Assembly (NCBI RefSeq): GCF_000720255.1
Contig: NZ_JOJE01000013.1
Coordinates: forward strand, 291,384-355,383
Reading direction: 5' to 3'
DNA length: 64,000 bases
Source: Streptomyces griseus subsp. griseus
Lineage (GTDB): Bacteria > Actinomycetota > Actinomycetes > Streptomycetales > Streptomycetaceae
Positions 16,042-26,000 of this stretch are shown here, piece by piece. Positions within the stretch are counted from its first letter, which is position 1. Every line of letters starts with the position of its first letter. Below the pieces are notes generated by a model that was given only the letters and a program-made list of their open reading frames with translations, ran no database searches and had not been told where the DNA came from. The translations under genes and the position numbers were made by a program.

Positions 16042-16893
16042 TCACCCTTGGCCGAAGGTCTGGCGCTGGGCGCCGAGGCCGTCGACGGAGAGCTCGACGG
16101 TGTCGCCGGGACGGAGGTAGGGGGTGCCGGGGAGGCCGAGGGCCACGCCCGCGGGCGTCCCGGTGTTGATCACGTCGCCCGGCTCCAGGACCATGTACTG
16201 GCTCAGGTACGACACGAGGTACTCCACCGGGAAGATCATGTCGCCGGTGTGCCCGTCCTGCCGCTTCACGCCGTTGACCCTCAGGTGCAGTCCGAGATCC
16301 TGGGGATCGCCGACCTCGTCGGCGGTGACGAGCCACGGGCCGAGCGGGTTGAAGGTCTCGCAGGACTTGCCCAGGTCCCACTGCGAGGAGTACTCCAGCT
16401 GGTATTCGCGCTCGGAGACGTCGTGGCTGATCGTGTACCCCGCGATCACGGACCGCGCCGCTTCAGGACCGCCGAGGTAACGGGCCCGCCGTCCGATGAC
16501 GACCGCCAGCTCGACCTCCCAGTCGGTCTTCACGGAGCCGCGGGGGATCAGCACCTCGTCGTACGGCCCGACCACCGTGCCCGGGTCCTTCATGAACACC
16601 ACCGGCCGTGGAGGGATCGCCGCGCCCGTCTCGGCGGCGTGGTCGCGGTAGTTCAGCCCGATGCAGACGATCTTGCCGGGGCGAGCCACGGGTGCTCCGA
16701 CCCGTACACCGGCCGTGTCCAGCTCGGGCAGACTTCCCGCCACGACCGCCGCCCGGGCCCGCTCGATTCCGTCCGAGGCGAGGAAGGCGCCGTCGATGTC
16801 GGAGGTGACGGAGGACAGATCGAACAGCCGGCCCTCCTCGGTGCGGACGGCGGGCCGCTCCTCGCCGGGCGCGCCGACTCGTACAAGTCTCAC
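16042..16893 (-). CDS. FAH-family hydrolase, probable 2,4-diketo-3-deoxy-L-fuconate hydrolase (283 aa)
   Basis: Fumarylacetoacetate-hydrolase fold. The metal ligands are visible in DWEVELAVVIGRRA (two Glu) and GYTISHDVSERE (Asp), with the conserved PGDVINTGTPAG loop near the C-terminus. Family members cut 2,4-diketo-3-deoxy sugar acids; with the L-fucose or L-rhamnose derivative the products are pyruvate and L-lactate, which explains the lut genes downstream. The GTG at 16893 (MRLVRVG) is chosen because it gives the typical N-terminus; an upstream extension would add 29 low-complexity residues. It lies 67 bp after the mutarotase gene. Confidence 0.86.
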   Translation of the reverse strand: MRLVRVGAPGEERPAVRTEEGRLFDLSSVTSDIDGAFLASDGIERARAAVVAGSLPELDTAGVRVGAPVARPGKIVCIGLNYRDHAAETGAAIPPRPVVFMKDPGTVVGPYDEVLIPRGSVKTDWEVELAVVIGRRARYLGGPEAARSVIAGYTISHDVSEREYQLEYSSQWDLGKSCETFNPLGPWLVTADEVGDPQDLGLHLRVNGVKRQDGHTGDMIFPVEYLVSYLSQYMVLEPGDVINTGTPAGVALGLPGTPYLRPGDTVELSVDGLGAQRQTFGQG

Positions 16894-16960
16894 TGGGTGT
16901 TCCTTGCCATGGGTGGGTGTCAGGTGGCTCGGGCGAGAGACGGAGGACAGGGGACGACCG

Positions 16961-17299
16961 TCACGATGTGCCGGACTCACTCAGATGCCAGATCTCGGTC
17001 AGGTCCGACCAGGTGCCCCCGGTGCCGGTGTCGGCCCAGGACTCCTGGCAGGGGTCGGTGAGCTTCCACCACGCCTGAGTCGCCGGATCGGCGGCGATGG
17101 TGGCCATGTCGGCCTCGAAGTCGTCGCCGAGGTACTCGAAGTAGCCGAACAGCGTGTCCTCACGCAGAAAGATGGTGTAGTTGCGGATGTTCGCGGCCCG
17201 CAGCGCGGCCTCGACGCCCGGCCAGACCGCTGAGTGCAGGCGCAGGTACTCCTCACGGTGCTCGGGCCGCAGGCGGACCGTCTGGGCAACCCGCTTCAT
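16961..17299 (-). CDS. RhaM/DUF718-type sugar mutarotase (112 aa)
   Basis: Small dimeric sugar mutarotase that interconverts alpha and beta anomers of a 6-deoxyhexose. Signature parts are RLHSAVWPGVEAAL (catalytic His at about residue 21), NYTIFLRED, LFGYFEYLGDD and the C-terminal EIWHL. The length equals that of L-rhamnose mutarotase RhaM; relatives in L-fucose loci serve L-fucose. It sits between the transporter genes and the catabolic genes of one operon, so it most likely presents the right anomer to the dehydrogenase. Confidence 0.86.
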   Translation of the reverse strand: MKRVAQTVRLRPEHREEYLRLHSAVWPGVEAALRAANIRNYTIFLREDTLFGYFEYLGDDFEADMATIAADPATQAWWKLTDPCQESWADTGTGGTWSDLTEIWHLSESGTS

Positions 17300-17412
17300 C
17301 AGGTTCCTTCCGGTGAGTGTGGGCGGCGTTGCCGGGCAGCCCGCCGCGGAACGCCGGTCGCATACAGGGGCGGCGCCAGGGGAGTGGCCGCTGCCTCAGT
17401 CCTTGGTCGCGT

Positions 17413-18378
17413 TCACTCCTTCGTCGCGCCGGCGAGCATGCCGGCCACCAGGGCTCGCTGGGAGAAGAGGAAGACGATCAGGACCGGCACGATGGTCACG
17501 AGGGTGGCCAGGGCCAGTTCGGGCCGCATGATCTGGTTTCCCGTGCCGCTGGAGGTGTTGAACAGCGGGGAGGCGGCGAGCAGGTTGTTCAGCCCCACCT
17601 GCGCCGGATACTGGGAGCTGTCGGGCAGCATCACGAACGGCAGGAAGAAGTTGTTCCAGTTGCCGACGAAGTTGAAGAAGCCGACCAGGGCGATCACGGG
17701 CTTGGCGAGCGGCATCGCGATGAGACGGAAGACCTGCCATTCCGAGCAGCCGTCGATCCGTGCGGCGGACAGCAGGTCGGATGGGACGTTGGAGGAGAAG
17801 TAGATGTAGGTGAGGTAGACCCCGAACGGGAAGAAGGAGAAGGGCAGGATCACCGACCAGATCGTGCCGTCCAGGTGCACGGCGTTCATCCCCAGGTACA
17901 GGGGCAACACCATCGCGGCCGTCGGCATGAGCATCACGAGCATGGTGATGGTCAGCAGCATCCGGCGCCCGATGAACTGGGTGAGGGCCAGCGCGTACCC
18001 GGCGGGGATCGATGTCACCAGGGTGATGGCCAGTGCGCCGAATGTGTAGAGCGCCGAGTTCTGCAGCCAGGTGAGGATCGCGCCGTCCTGGAATGCGTAC
18101 AGGTGGTGCCAGGCGTCGGCGACCTCGCCGAGCGAGCCGAACGAGAACGGGTTGTCCCGCACGATCTGGCTGTCGGTCTTGGTCGTGGCCAGCAGGAGCC
18201 ACACCACCGGTACGCAGAAGAACAGCGTGAACAGGCCCATGACGATGAGCCAGGCAAGCCGGGCGGCCAGTGAGCGTGGGCGGCGCGTCCGGCGCATGGG
18301 TTTCCTCGGGCTGGTGCGGTCGTCGGCACGGTGGCCCGGCGGGGTTCGGCGGGCTGTGGTGGTGGGAGCTGTGGTCAT
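17413..18378 (-). CDS. CUT1-type sugar ABC transporter permease, MalG-like (321 aa)
   Basis: Inner-membrane permease with about six hydrophobic segments starting with LAWLIVMGLFTLFFCVPVVW near residue 42. The coupling loop before the last helices reads SAARIDGCSEWQVFRLIAMP, the EAA motif that docks the ATPase. The first 35 residues are basic and Thr/Pro-rich. It overlaps the preceding permease as TGATG. No ATPase gene lies in the operon, so a shared MsiK-type ATPase is probably used, as is usual in Streptomyces. Confidence 0.92.
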   Translation of the reverse strand: MTTAPTTTARRTPPGHRADDRTSPRKPMRRTRRPRSLAARLAWLIVMGLFTLFFCVPVVWLLLATTKTDSQIVRDNPFSFGSLGEVADAWHHLYAFQDGAILTWLQNSALYTFGALAITLVTSIPAGYALALTQFIGRRMLLTITMLVMLMPTAAMVLPLYLGMNAVHLDGTIWSVILPFSFFPFGVYLTYIYFSSNVPSDLLSAARIDGCSEWQVFRLIAMPLAKPVIALVGFFNFVGNWNNFFLPFVMLPDSSQYPAQVGLNNLLAASPLFNTSSGTGNQIMRPELALATLVTIVPVLIVFLFSQRALVAGMLAGATKE

Positions 18379-19295
18379 CCTTTGTCCCTGTCGAACAGGC
18401 CGGTGCGGAAGACGACGAGTGCCGCGCAGGCGAGGCCCAGGACGAGGAGGTCGACGGAGAGCGCCGCCGCGCCGTTGAAGTCGCCTGCCTGGAAGGCGTA
18501 CTGGTAGGAGAGCTGGTTCGGTGACCAGCTGTCGGGGATCATGCCCCAGCTGGCGAGGGAGACCAGTTGCGGCTCGACGAAGAGCTGGGTGCCGGCCGCG
18601 AAGGCGAGGATCAGCATGTACGCGATCCACTTGGTGATCATCGGGATCTGGATGCGAAGGGCGATCTGGAGCGTGTTGGCGCCGTCGATGCGAGCGGCTT
18701 CCAGGATCTCGTCGGGGATGCTGTTGAGCGCGCCGTACATGACCACGATCCAGCCGCCGGCTCCGGTCCAGAAGGCGATGATGGTGAAGAGCACCGGCAG
18801 GTGACCGGGGGCGTTGACCTGGGCGAGGGTGTTCCAGCCGAAGCTCTTCAGCAGCCATCCGACGGGACTGGCGGCCGGGTCGAGGAGGATCAGGAAGAGC
18901 AGTACGCTCGCCACTCCGGCGAGGGCACCCGGCAGGTAGAACAGGAACCGCAGGCTGGTGGAGGTCCTGCGCATGCGGCCGTGCAGCATCAGGGCGAGCA
19001 GCACGACCAGGATCATCAGGCTGGCCAGCCACACCACCAGGTACAGGCCGATGTGGAGGAAGGCCGGTCCGAAGCGGTAGTCGGCGAACGTCCGGGTGAA
19101 GTTGCCCATTCCGACGAGTTGGTTGCGGGAGTTGGACAGCGCCAGCCATACCGCGTAACCGGTGGGCAGGACGCCGAAGGCGAGGAGGAGAAGGACGTAG
19201 CCGGAGACGAAGACGTAACCGGCGCGTCCGACCGGGTTGCGGGCCGAGCGGCCGCCGCGGCCGCCGCTCCGCTCCGTTGCGGGGTGGGTGGTCAT
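18375..19295 (-). CDS. CUT1-type sugar ABC transporter permease, MalF-like (306 aa)
   Basis: First permease of the importer, with about six membrane segments from residue 28 (YVFVSGYVLLLLAFGVLPTG) and EAA loop EAARIDGANTLQIALRIQIP at about residue 205. It lies 12 bp after the binding-protein gene and overlaps the second permease. With these neighbours it forms the import channel for the operon's sugar, here inferred to be L-fucose or a fucose-containing oligosaccharide. Confidence 0.92.
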   Translation of the reverse strand: MTTHPATERSGGRGGRSARNPVGRAGYVFVSGYVLLLLAFGVLPTGYAVWLALSNSRNQLVGMGNFTRTFADYRFGPAFLHIGLYLVVWLASLMILVVLLALMLHGRMRRTSTSLRFLFYLPGALAGVASVLLFLILLDPAASPVGWLLKSFGWNTLAQVNAPGHLPVLFTIIAFWTGAGGWIVVMYGALNSIPDEILEAARIDGANTLQIALRIQIPMITKWIAYMLILAFAAGTQLFVEPQLVSLASWGMIPDSWSPNQLSYQYAFQAGDFNGAAALSVDLLVLGLACAALVVFRTGLFDRDKG

Positions 19296-19307
19296 CGGTC
19301 CGCTTCG

Positions 19308-20672
19308 CTAGTTGACGGTGTATCCGAGGGACTTGGCCTTGTCGGTGATGGCCGTCTGCCACGTGTCCAGGGTGTCGGTGAGGGTCTTGCCGGAGTTCAG
19401 GGCCGGGATCACGGTGGAGGAGTAGATCGCCTCCTGGCTGTACTGGGTGGCGGACCAGCCGGGCCAGATCAGCTCCGCGGATTCCATGAAAACGGGGCTG
19501 ACGTCCTCGGCGAAGTAGCCAGTCTTCTTCTGGTTGGCGAGCCAGGTGACCGCGGCCTTCTTGTACGCGGGGTAGGTGCCCGCGGTGCCCTGGTAGGCGT
19601 CGGAGGTCGCCATCCAGGTCACCAGGTCGGAAGCTGCCTTGAGGTTCTTGCTGTGGGAGGAGACGAACCACAGACCACCGCCGACGTTGCCGGTGTAGTT
19701 CTTGGTGTCGCCCTCGAACTTCAGTGGCGAGGCGGCGGCGATCTGCCCCTTGGGGATCTTGAAGGTGGAGTTGAAGAGCACCTGGCCGAACCAGGAGGGG
19801 CCGGGGAGCATGAGGACCTTGCTCGCCTCGTTCTTGACGAAGCCGGCGCTGAAGACCGTGTCCTTGGAGACCGAGCCCTTGGCGATCAGGCTGTCGAGCA
19901 GCTTGGCCATCCGGGTGCACTTGGAATCCCGCAGGTCGACCTTGACCTTCCTGGCGCCGGTCGCCGTGCTGGCAGGGCACTGGCTCGCCCAGAAGTACAC
20001 CTCGGCGCTCCAGGCGTCCCCGGCGGTTCCGACCAGGTAGCCGGGGTGCTCCTTGACGACCTTTTCGCCGAGTGCCTGGTACTCCTCCCAGGTGGTCGGG
20101 ACGGAGTACCCGAAATCGTCCATGAGCTTCTTGTTGTACCAGAGCACGTTCTGCGCCAGGTCGTTGCGAACGCAGTAGGTGTTGCCGTTGAAGGTGCAGG
20201 GGTTCAGCGCGCCGTCCGCGAAGCCCTTCAGCGTGGACTGGGGGATCACGTCCTGGTTGACGGGCGCGGCGTAGGGGGTCTTGCCTTGGGATGCCCAGGT
20301 GCCGTCGTTGACGTTGGCGCTGAAGGCGACATCGGGCCACCCGCTGCCGGTGCGATCGAACAGCTGGACCTTGGTCTGCAGGTCGTTGGCACCGTTGGCG
20401 TCCCCGCTGTATGTGACGATCTTCAGCTTCACGTCCGGGTGCGTCTTCTGGTACGCCTGCACGCCCGGCACGCGGGTGGCGTCGGCCCAGACCGTGATCT
20501 CACTGCCCTTCTCCTGGGCGACGGGCTTGAAGGCCGCCGGGGAGGAAGTCGCCGCGGGGGTGGGGTCCGCGCTGCCGCAGGCGGCGAGCCCGAGCAGGGA
20601 GACGGCGCCGAGGACGGCGACGGCTGCGTGTCTGAGCTGACGGCGGGAGGAAACCGGAACGTCGTTGTTCAT
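19308..20672 (-). CDS. Extracellular sugar-binding lipoprotein of the ABC importer (454 aa)
   Basis: Family-1 solute-binding protein. The N-terminus has a basic region, a hydrophobic stretch and the lipobox LGLAAC (Cys about 32), so it is membrane-anchored outside the cell. The body shows the usual cluster (EITVWADATRVPGVQAY, LLPGPSWFGQV). The ATG at 20672 is preferred to longer frames because it gives the signal peptide and has an AGGTCA site before it. It lies 107 bp after the enolase-type gene in the same direction. Two Cys pairs in the middle may form disulfides. Confidence 0.9.
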   Translation of the reverse strand: MNNDVPVSSRRQLRHAAVAVLGAVSLLGLAACGSADPTPAATSSPAAFKPVAQEKGSEITVWADATRVPGVQAYQKTHPDVKLKIVTYSGDANGANDLQTKVQLFDRTGSGWPDVAFSANVNDGTWASQGKTPYAAPVNQDVIPQSTLKGFADGALNPCTFNGNTYCVRNDLAQNVLWYNKKLMDDFGYSVPTTWEEYQALGEKVVKEHPGYLVGTAGDAWSAEVYFWASQCPASTATGARKVKVDLRDSKCTRMAKLLDSLIAKGSVSKDTVFSAGFVKNEASKVLMLPGPSWFGQVLFNSTFKIPKGQIAAASPLKFEGDTKNYTGNVGGGLWFVSSHSKNLKAASDLVTWMATSDAYQGTAGTYPAYKKAAVTWLANQKKTGYFAEDVSPVFMESAELIWPGWSATQYSQEAIYSSTVIPALNSGKTLTDTLDTWQTAITDKAKSLGYTVN

Positions 20673-20779
20673 GACTGACCTCGGATCTTGGAAAAGTGGC
20701 GCACTGCGGTGAGGGGCGCAGCGTTCGGGGTGTTGGGGACGGGCGGTCGGCCTGGAGTTCGGGCCTGGAGTTCCGGTCG

Positions 20780-21895
20780 TCATGCCCGGGGTGGAGTGAC
20801 GGTCTCCTTGTCGACAAATGACTGGAGGGCGGGAGGGTAATCCAACCCCGCCGGGAGGGCGACGCCCGGACCGGTGGGAGCGTGAACGAGGCCATGGGCG
20901 TCGATGCCGCTTTCACGGCTGATGGGATTGCCCATGACCAGTGACTCGTAGTAGGTGGTGTTCGAGATGGCCATGCACAGGTGCCGGTTGGGGATCTCCG
21001 GCCCGTGCACCTCGGCGCGCAGCCGGTAGGCGTCGGCGAGGTGGGCGGTGCGCATCGCGCCGGTGAAGCCGCCGCGCAGTTGGGTGGAGGCGCGGACTCC
21101 GAAAGTGGCGGCGCCGGCCTGGATGAAATCGGCCGAGTTCATGTGCGCCCCGTCGGAGGTCTCCGCCACGAGGAGGGGAACGGCCACCGCGTCGGCGAGA
21201 CGCTTGTACGCGGTGACGCTGAACTCCCTCATCGGCTCCTCGTACCAGAGGTAGCCGGCGTCCGAGAGGGCGTGCCCGAGATAGATGGCGTCGGGGAGGT
21301 CGAAGCCCGCCGACCCGTCGAACATCAGCGGGACGTCGTCGCCCACATGCTCGCGCAGTGCCACCGACAGGCGGGCGTCTCGGCGGGCATCACCCCAGGC
21401 ATGGAGCTTGATGGCGGGGTAGCCGAGCTCCAGGGCCTGGTCGGCGATGTCCAGATACTCCTCCACCGAGGAGTACGTGACGGTGGAGGCGTACGCCGGT
21501 ATGGAGGTGCGGTAGCCGCCGAGCATCTGCCACGTGGGCCGGTCGGCGAGCCGTCCGGCCAGGTCCCACAGCGCGGTGTCGACCAGTCCCAGCAGGTAGA
21601 GCGGTAGCTCCTCCGTGCGGTCCAGCTCCCACATGCGGTGCCAGAGCCATTCCCGTTGCAGGGGATCCTGCCCCACCAGCTCATTGCGGAGCACCCGGTT
21701 CAGCAGGTCCGCCAGGATGACCCCGCTGCCCCGCCGGGGGGCCATTGCCACCCCCTCGGCCCCGTCGTCCGTGCGGATGCGCAGCACCGCGGCCTCACCG
21801 TCGGCCGGGCTGCCCAGGAGTCCGTCCCGCCAGACGAAGGACGGGCTGGCTCCCGGCACCCGGACCGGATGGCATTCGACTGCGGTGATGTGCAC
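20780..21895 (-). CDS. Enolase-superfamily sugar-acid dehydratase, L-fuconate dehydratase-like (371 aa)
   Basis: Mandelate-racemase-type barrel: metal ligands in MFDGSAG (Asp), WYEEPM (Glu) and VAETSD (Glu), a Lys in AIKLHAWGD, and a late His in EVHGPE. In context it would dehydrate L-fuconate to the 2-keto-3-deoxy acid. Two oddities weaken a direct match. The second Lys of the usual K-x-K motif is His, and the Asp of the His-Asp pair seems to be Ser (RASTQLRGG). The GTG at 21895 is chosen because AAGGAG lies 8 bp upstream; a longer frame from 21958 would run through the promoter. First gene of the operon. Confidence 0.8.
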   Translation of the reverse strand: MHITAVECHPVRVPGASPSFVWRDGLLGSPADGEAAVLRIRTDDGAEGVAMAPRRGSGVILADLLNRVLRNELVGQDPLQREWLWHRMWELDRTEELPLYLLGLVDTALWDLAGRLADRPTWQMLGGYRTSIPAYASTVTYSSVEEYLDIADQALELGYPAIKLHAWGDARRDARLSVALREHVGDDVPLMFDGSAGFDLPDAIYLGHALSDAGYLWYEEPMREFSVTAYKRLADAVAVPLLVAETSDGAHMNSADFIQAGAATFGVRASTQLRGGFTGAMRTAHLADAYRLRAEVHGPEIPNRHLCMAISNTTYYESLVMGNPISRESGIDAHGLVHAPTGPGVALPAGLDYPPALQSFVDKETVTPPRA

Positions 21896-21943
21896 GGCTT
21901 GCACTCCTTGGGAGCGGGAAGTACTGCTGCGAAATTTTCGTGT

Positions 21944-21972
21944 AACGTAAGTCGTCATACGAATGCTGTCAA
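21944..21972 (-). promoter_or_regulatory. Catabolic operon promoter with GntR operator in the spacer
   Basis: Reading leftward: -35 TTGACA (21972-21967), 17-bp spacer, -10 TACGTT (21949-21944), 49 bp before the GTG at 21895. The spacer holds TCGTCATACGA (21952-21962), which fits the FadR/FCD consensus TNGTNNNACNA at every defined position and is palindromic. A regulator bound there would block RNA polymerase, so this is most likely a repression site released by a pathway intermediate. Confidence 0.8.
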
Positions 21973-22023
21973 GAAGTTCCGCCCAGTAGACTCGCCGTCA
22001 TCCGCAGCAGCAAGGGGGTCCGC

Positions 22024-22791
22024 ATGGCCAAGGACAACGTCGGCAGAGCAGAGGAGCCAGCCGTTCTCAAGCCCTGGCCCAAGCGTCCGGCCCGGCTGGC
22101 GCAGGCCGTCATGGAAAGCCTTACCGACGCGATCGTGTCGGGCGCCATTCCTCCCGGATCGACCCTGCCGGTCGAACCCGAGCTCTGTGAGACGTTCGGC
22201 GTCAGCCGAATCACCATCCGCGAGGCGGTCAAGTCCCTGGAGGCCAAGGGGCTGGTCCTCGCCCGGCAGGGCTCCGGCACCACCGTGACCCCGCCCGAGG
22301 AATGGAACCTCCTCGACCCCGTCGTGCTCGCCGCCACCGTCCAGCACGACGACCAGCTCGTCGTCCTCGACCAACTGGTCGACATCCGCTCGACGCTGGA
22401 AGCCCAAATGACAGCACAGGCCGCGGAGCTGGCCACCGACGACGACCTGCGCGCCATCGAGCGGCTGCTCGCCCGGCTCGACGAGGAGGCCACCGTCCCG
22501 GCACGCTTCATCGAGACCGATGTGGTCTTCCATGACCGGATCATGCAGGCATCCCGCAACAGGCTCGGGCGTTCCATCATCCGGATCCTGCACGCCCAGG
22601 CGCGCACGACGTACCTCTACAACGGCACACCGGACGCGACCGCGTGCGAGCGGGCCAACGCGGAGCACCGCGCGGTCGCCGAGCGGCTGCTGGACCGTGA
22701 CTCCGACGGCGCCGCGCAGGCCATGGCGGCACACATCCAGACCGCGTGGAGCCGCCGCCGCTTGCCGAATGTGAGTTCCCCCGTCTCCTGA
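22024..22791 (+). CDS. FCD-type GntR transcriptional regulator (255 aa)
   Basis: Winged helix-turn-helix in residues 22-90 (LPVEPELCETFGVSRITIRE is the recognition part), then the all-helical FCD ligand domain with metal-site residues such as ETDVVFHDRIM and the His in NAEHRAVAERLL. Start ATG at 22024 with AAGGGGG just upstream. It is divergent from the catabolic operon and points toward the two beta-helix enzyme genes. All three of those promoters carry its family's operator type, so it is the probable repressor of the whole set; ligands of this class are usually sugar acids. Confidence 0.9.
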   Translation: MAKDNVGRAEEPAVLKPWPKRPARLAQAVMESLTDAIVSGAIPPGSTLPVEPELCETFGVSRITIREAVKSLEAKGLVLARQGSGTTVTPPEEWNLLDPVVLAATVQHDDQLVVLDQLVDIRSTLEAQMTAQAAELATDDDLRAIERLLARLDEEATVPARFIETDVVFHDRIMQASRNRLGRSIIRILHAQARTTYLYNGTPDATACERANAEHRAVAERLLDRDSDGAAQAMAAHIQTAWSRRRLPNVSSPVS

Positions 22792-22882
22792 GGGCACTCC
22801 GCCCACCCCGCCCCCGTGCCGATCGGCCGGGGGCTTTCGCGTACCCGAGCCGACTGCGGCCTCCCTCTGTGCGCGCGATCTA

Positions 22883-22910
22883 TTGACGAAATTCGTATGA
22901 CGTCTAATGT
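22883..22910 (+). promoter_or_regulatory. Promoter of the first GH141-like gene with GntR operator
   Basis: -35 TTGACG (22883-22888), 16-bp spacer, -10 TAATGT (22905-22910). The spacer contains TCGTATGACGT (22893-22903), ten of eleven bases of the complement of the operator in the catabolic promoter. A 92-bp leader separates the -10 from the GTG at 23003. Confidence 0.75.
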
Positions 22911-23002
22911 TACAGCCCTATTTCCCTTCCCCTCTGGGTCCTCGGCTCTTCCCCTGGCTCCATGGGCACGGCAGTCCCTCTGAACCACCAGGAAGGTGTC
23001 AC

Positions 23003-26000
23003 GTGCGAACAGACCGCCTCCGCCCCGCGGTTCCCGACCGTTTCAGATCATGGCTGGCCGCGGCCGCCTTGATCGGCGCCTCGGCCGCCGCGGTCCTCGT
23101 CCCGGCCGGTCCCGCCTTCGCCGTCGGCACGACGCTCTATGCCTCGCCGAGCGGTTCCGGCACCGCCTGCTCCGCGAGCCGGCCGTGCTCCCTCACCCAG
23201 GCCAAGACCACCGTGCGGGCGATCAACCACTCGATGAAGGCCGACATCACCGTCGAGCTCGCCGACGGCGTCTACCGGCTCTCCGCGCCGCTCACCTTCA
23301 CCTCGGCGGACTCCGGCACCGGCGGCCACACGGTGACCTGGAAGGCCGCACCCTTCGCGCACCCGGTGATATCCGGAGCGAAGAAGGTCGGCGGCTGGAC
23401 CGTGCAGGACTCCACCAAGAACATCTGGAAGGCCTCGGTCGGCCAGGGGATCGACACCCGGCAACTCTTCGTGGACGGGCTCCTGGCGACTCGCGCCCGC
23501 ACCGCTGTGCCACGCTCCAGTCTGACGCCCACCACCACCGGCTACACCTTCACCAGCAGTTCGCTGAGCTACCTGAACAGCCTCGCCGAGCCCGGCCGGG
23601 TCGAGGTGGAGGGCGCCGACTCCTTCACGAACCGGTATTCGCCTGTCTCCGGCATCAGCGACAACGTGATCACGATGGAGCAGCCGGCCTGGAACAACAA
23701 CACCTTCGGCTACGACACGATCACGAGCCCGTACCAGGACACCGCGTTCTATCTGGAGAACGCCTACGAGTTCCTCGACACGGCCGGTGAGTGGTATCTC
23801 GCCCCGACGACCGGCACGCTGTACTACAAGCCGCTGCCCGGGCAGACCATGTCGAGCGCGGACGTCGAACTGCCGCGGCTCGAGTCCCTGCTGGACATCG
23901 GCGGCACGTACGCGAAACCGGCGCACGACCTGGCGTTCTCCGGAATCCAGTTCTCGCACACCAGCTGGCTGCAGCCAAGTGGCCCTCAGGGCTATGCCAG
24001 CCAGCAGACCGGCGCCTTCATCTACGGCAGCTGGGACCGGCCCTCGGACGCGCTGGCCTCGTGCCAGTCCGGCTGCAAGCTCTTCGAGGCCACCCGCCCG
24101 CGCTGGCACCAGATGCCGGCCGCGGTGCAGGTCTCGGCCGCCCACGACATCGCCTTCACCGGTGACCGATTCACCCAGCTCGGCCAGGTCGCGGTGGGCA
24201 TCGGCAACGACGCCAATGCCCACGCCTCAGGAGTGGGGCTGGGCGCCGACACCGTCAGTGTCACGGGCAGCGTCTTCACCCAGAACGCGGGCGGCGGGGT
24301 CGCCGTGGGGGGCGTACAGGCCGACGCCCATCACCCCAGTGACAGCCGGATGACCAACCAGAACATCACCGTCTCCAACAACGTCTTCCACGACATCGCG
24401 CTGGACTACCGCGACATGTCGGCGGTGCTGGCCACCTACGTCTCGACGATCGACATCACGCACAACGAGATCTACAACATGCCCTACTCGGGCATCACCA
24501 TCGGCTACGGCTGGGGCTCCAACGACCCAGGCGGCAGTCCCGACTACCAGAACCGGGGCCTGTACGACTACCAGCCCGTCTACACCACGCCCACCACGGC
24601 GAAGAACAACCACATCGACGGCAACTACATCCATGACGTGATGCAGTCCATGAACGACGGCGCCTGCATGTACACCCTGTCGGACTCGCCGGGCAGCACC
24701 CTGGATGGCAACTACTGCACGATCAACGACAACTATTTCGGGTTCTACTTCGACGAAGGCTCCCGGCACTACAGCGCGAGCGGCAACGTCTTCCGCCAGA
24801 CCGGCACCTGGGCGCATGAGAACAACCAGGGCGGCAACTACACCGGTGCCCTCACACTGACCGGCAATTGGACCTCCAACACAGGCACCGACGTCTTCGA
24901 CGGGCAGCGCGGCAACACGGTCACCGGGACCGTGAACGTCACCGACGGCAACTGGCCCAGCGGCGCCAGGGCCGCCATGGCGGCGGCCGGAGTCCAGCCC
25001 GCCTACCGGGCGATGACCGCGGGCCCCGTCACCACCCCCTACTCCACCTACTCCTCCGTACCCGCCGACATCGGCCAGTCCGGCACCACCCTCACCCTCA
25101 CCGACACAGGCAGGGACATCTGGGCGAAGCGTGACTCCTACAGCACCGCGTACCTGAAGAAGGCCGCCACCTCGGGCACCACGATCACCGCTCGGGTCGA
25201 CCACCTCGATGCCACCGATCCCTGGGCCAAGGCAGGTGTGGTCCTGCGCAACAACCTGCGCGGCAGCGGCTCCGCTTCCGGCTACGCGGTCATGGTGTCG
25301 ACCCCCGGTCACGGAGTCGCCTTCCAGTACGACTCCAACGGCGACGGGCGACTCGACAAGAGAGCCACGGTCTCCGGCACCCCGACCGCAGTCTGGGTCC
25401 GCCTGACCCGCACCGGCAGCAAGGTCAGCGGGTTCTACTCGACAGACGGCACCACGTTCACCCAGGTCGGCCGCACCGTCGCCCTCGCCTCGGCGGCCAC
25501 CGCTCAGGACGCCGGCGTGATCCACACGGCGAACTCCAGCACTGTGGGCAGTGCGGTACTCAGCGACCTGACCGTCACCACCTCCCCCTACCAGGCGTAC
25601 TCCTCCATCCCTGCGACCCTCGTCGACCACGGCGGCAGCTACTCGCTGACCGGCGCGGGAGTGGACACCTGGGCATACGGCACCCAGTACGACGACGAGT
25701 ACGGGGCGATCTACCGTCCGGCGGCCTTCGCCAGCGGCAACACCGTGACGGTTCGCGTCGACAGCCAGAAGAGCGGCAGCGGCTGGAGCAAGGCCGGCAT
25801 CATGATCCGCAACAGCGTCAGCGGCACGGGTTCCTCGCTGGGATACGCGGTGCTCGCCCTCACCCCCGGCAACGGCGTCACTCTCCAGTGGGACAGCGAC
25901 TCCGACGGCTATCTCGACCAGTACACCTCTGCCGCGTCCACCACGACGGCACCCGTATGGCTCCGGCTGACCCGCGACGGCACCACCCTGACCGGCTCGT

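Noticed and set aside
22907..23002. ATG at 22907 as start of the first GH141-like gene
   Set aside because: It overlaps the -10 box and would put 32 extra residues before a normal signal peptide.
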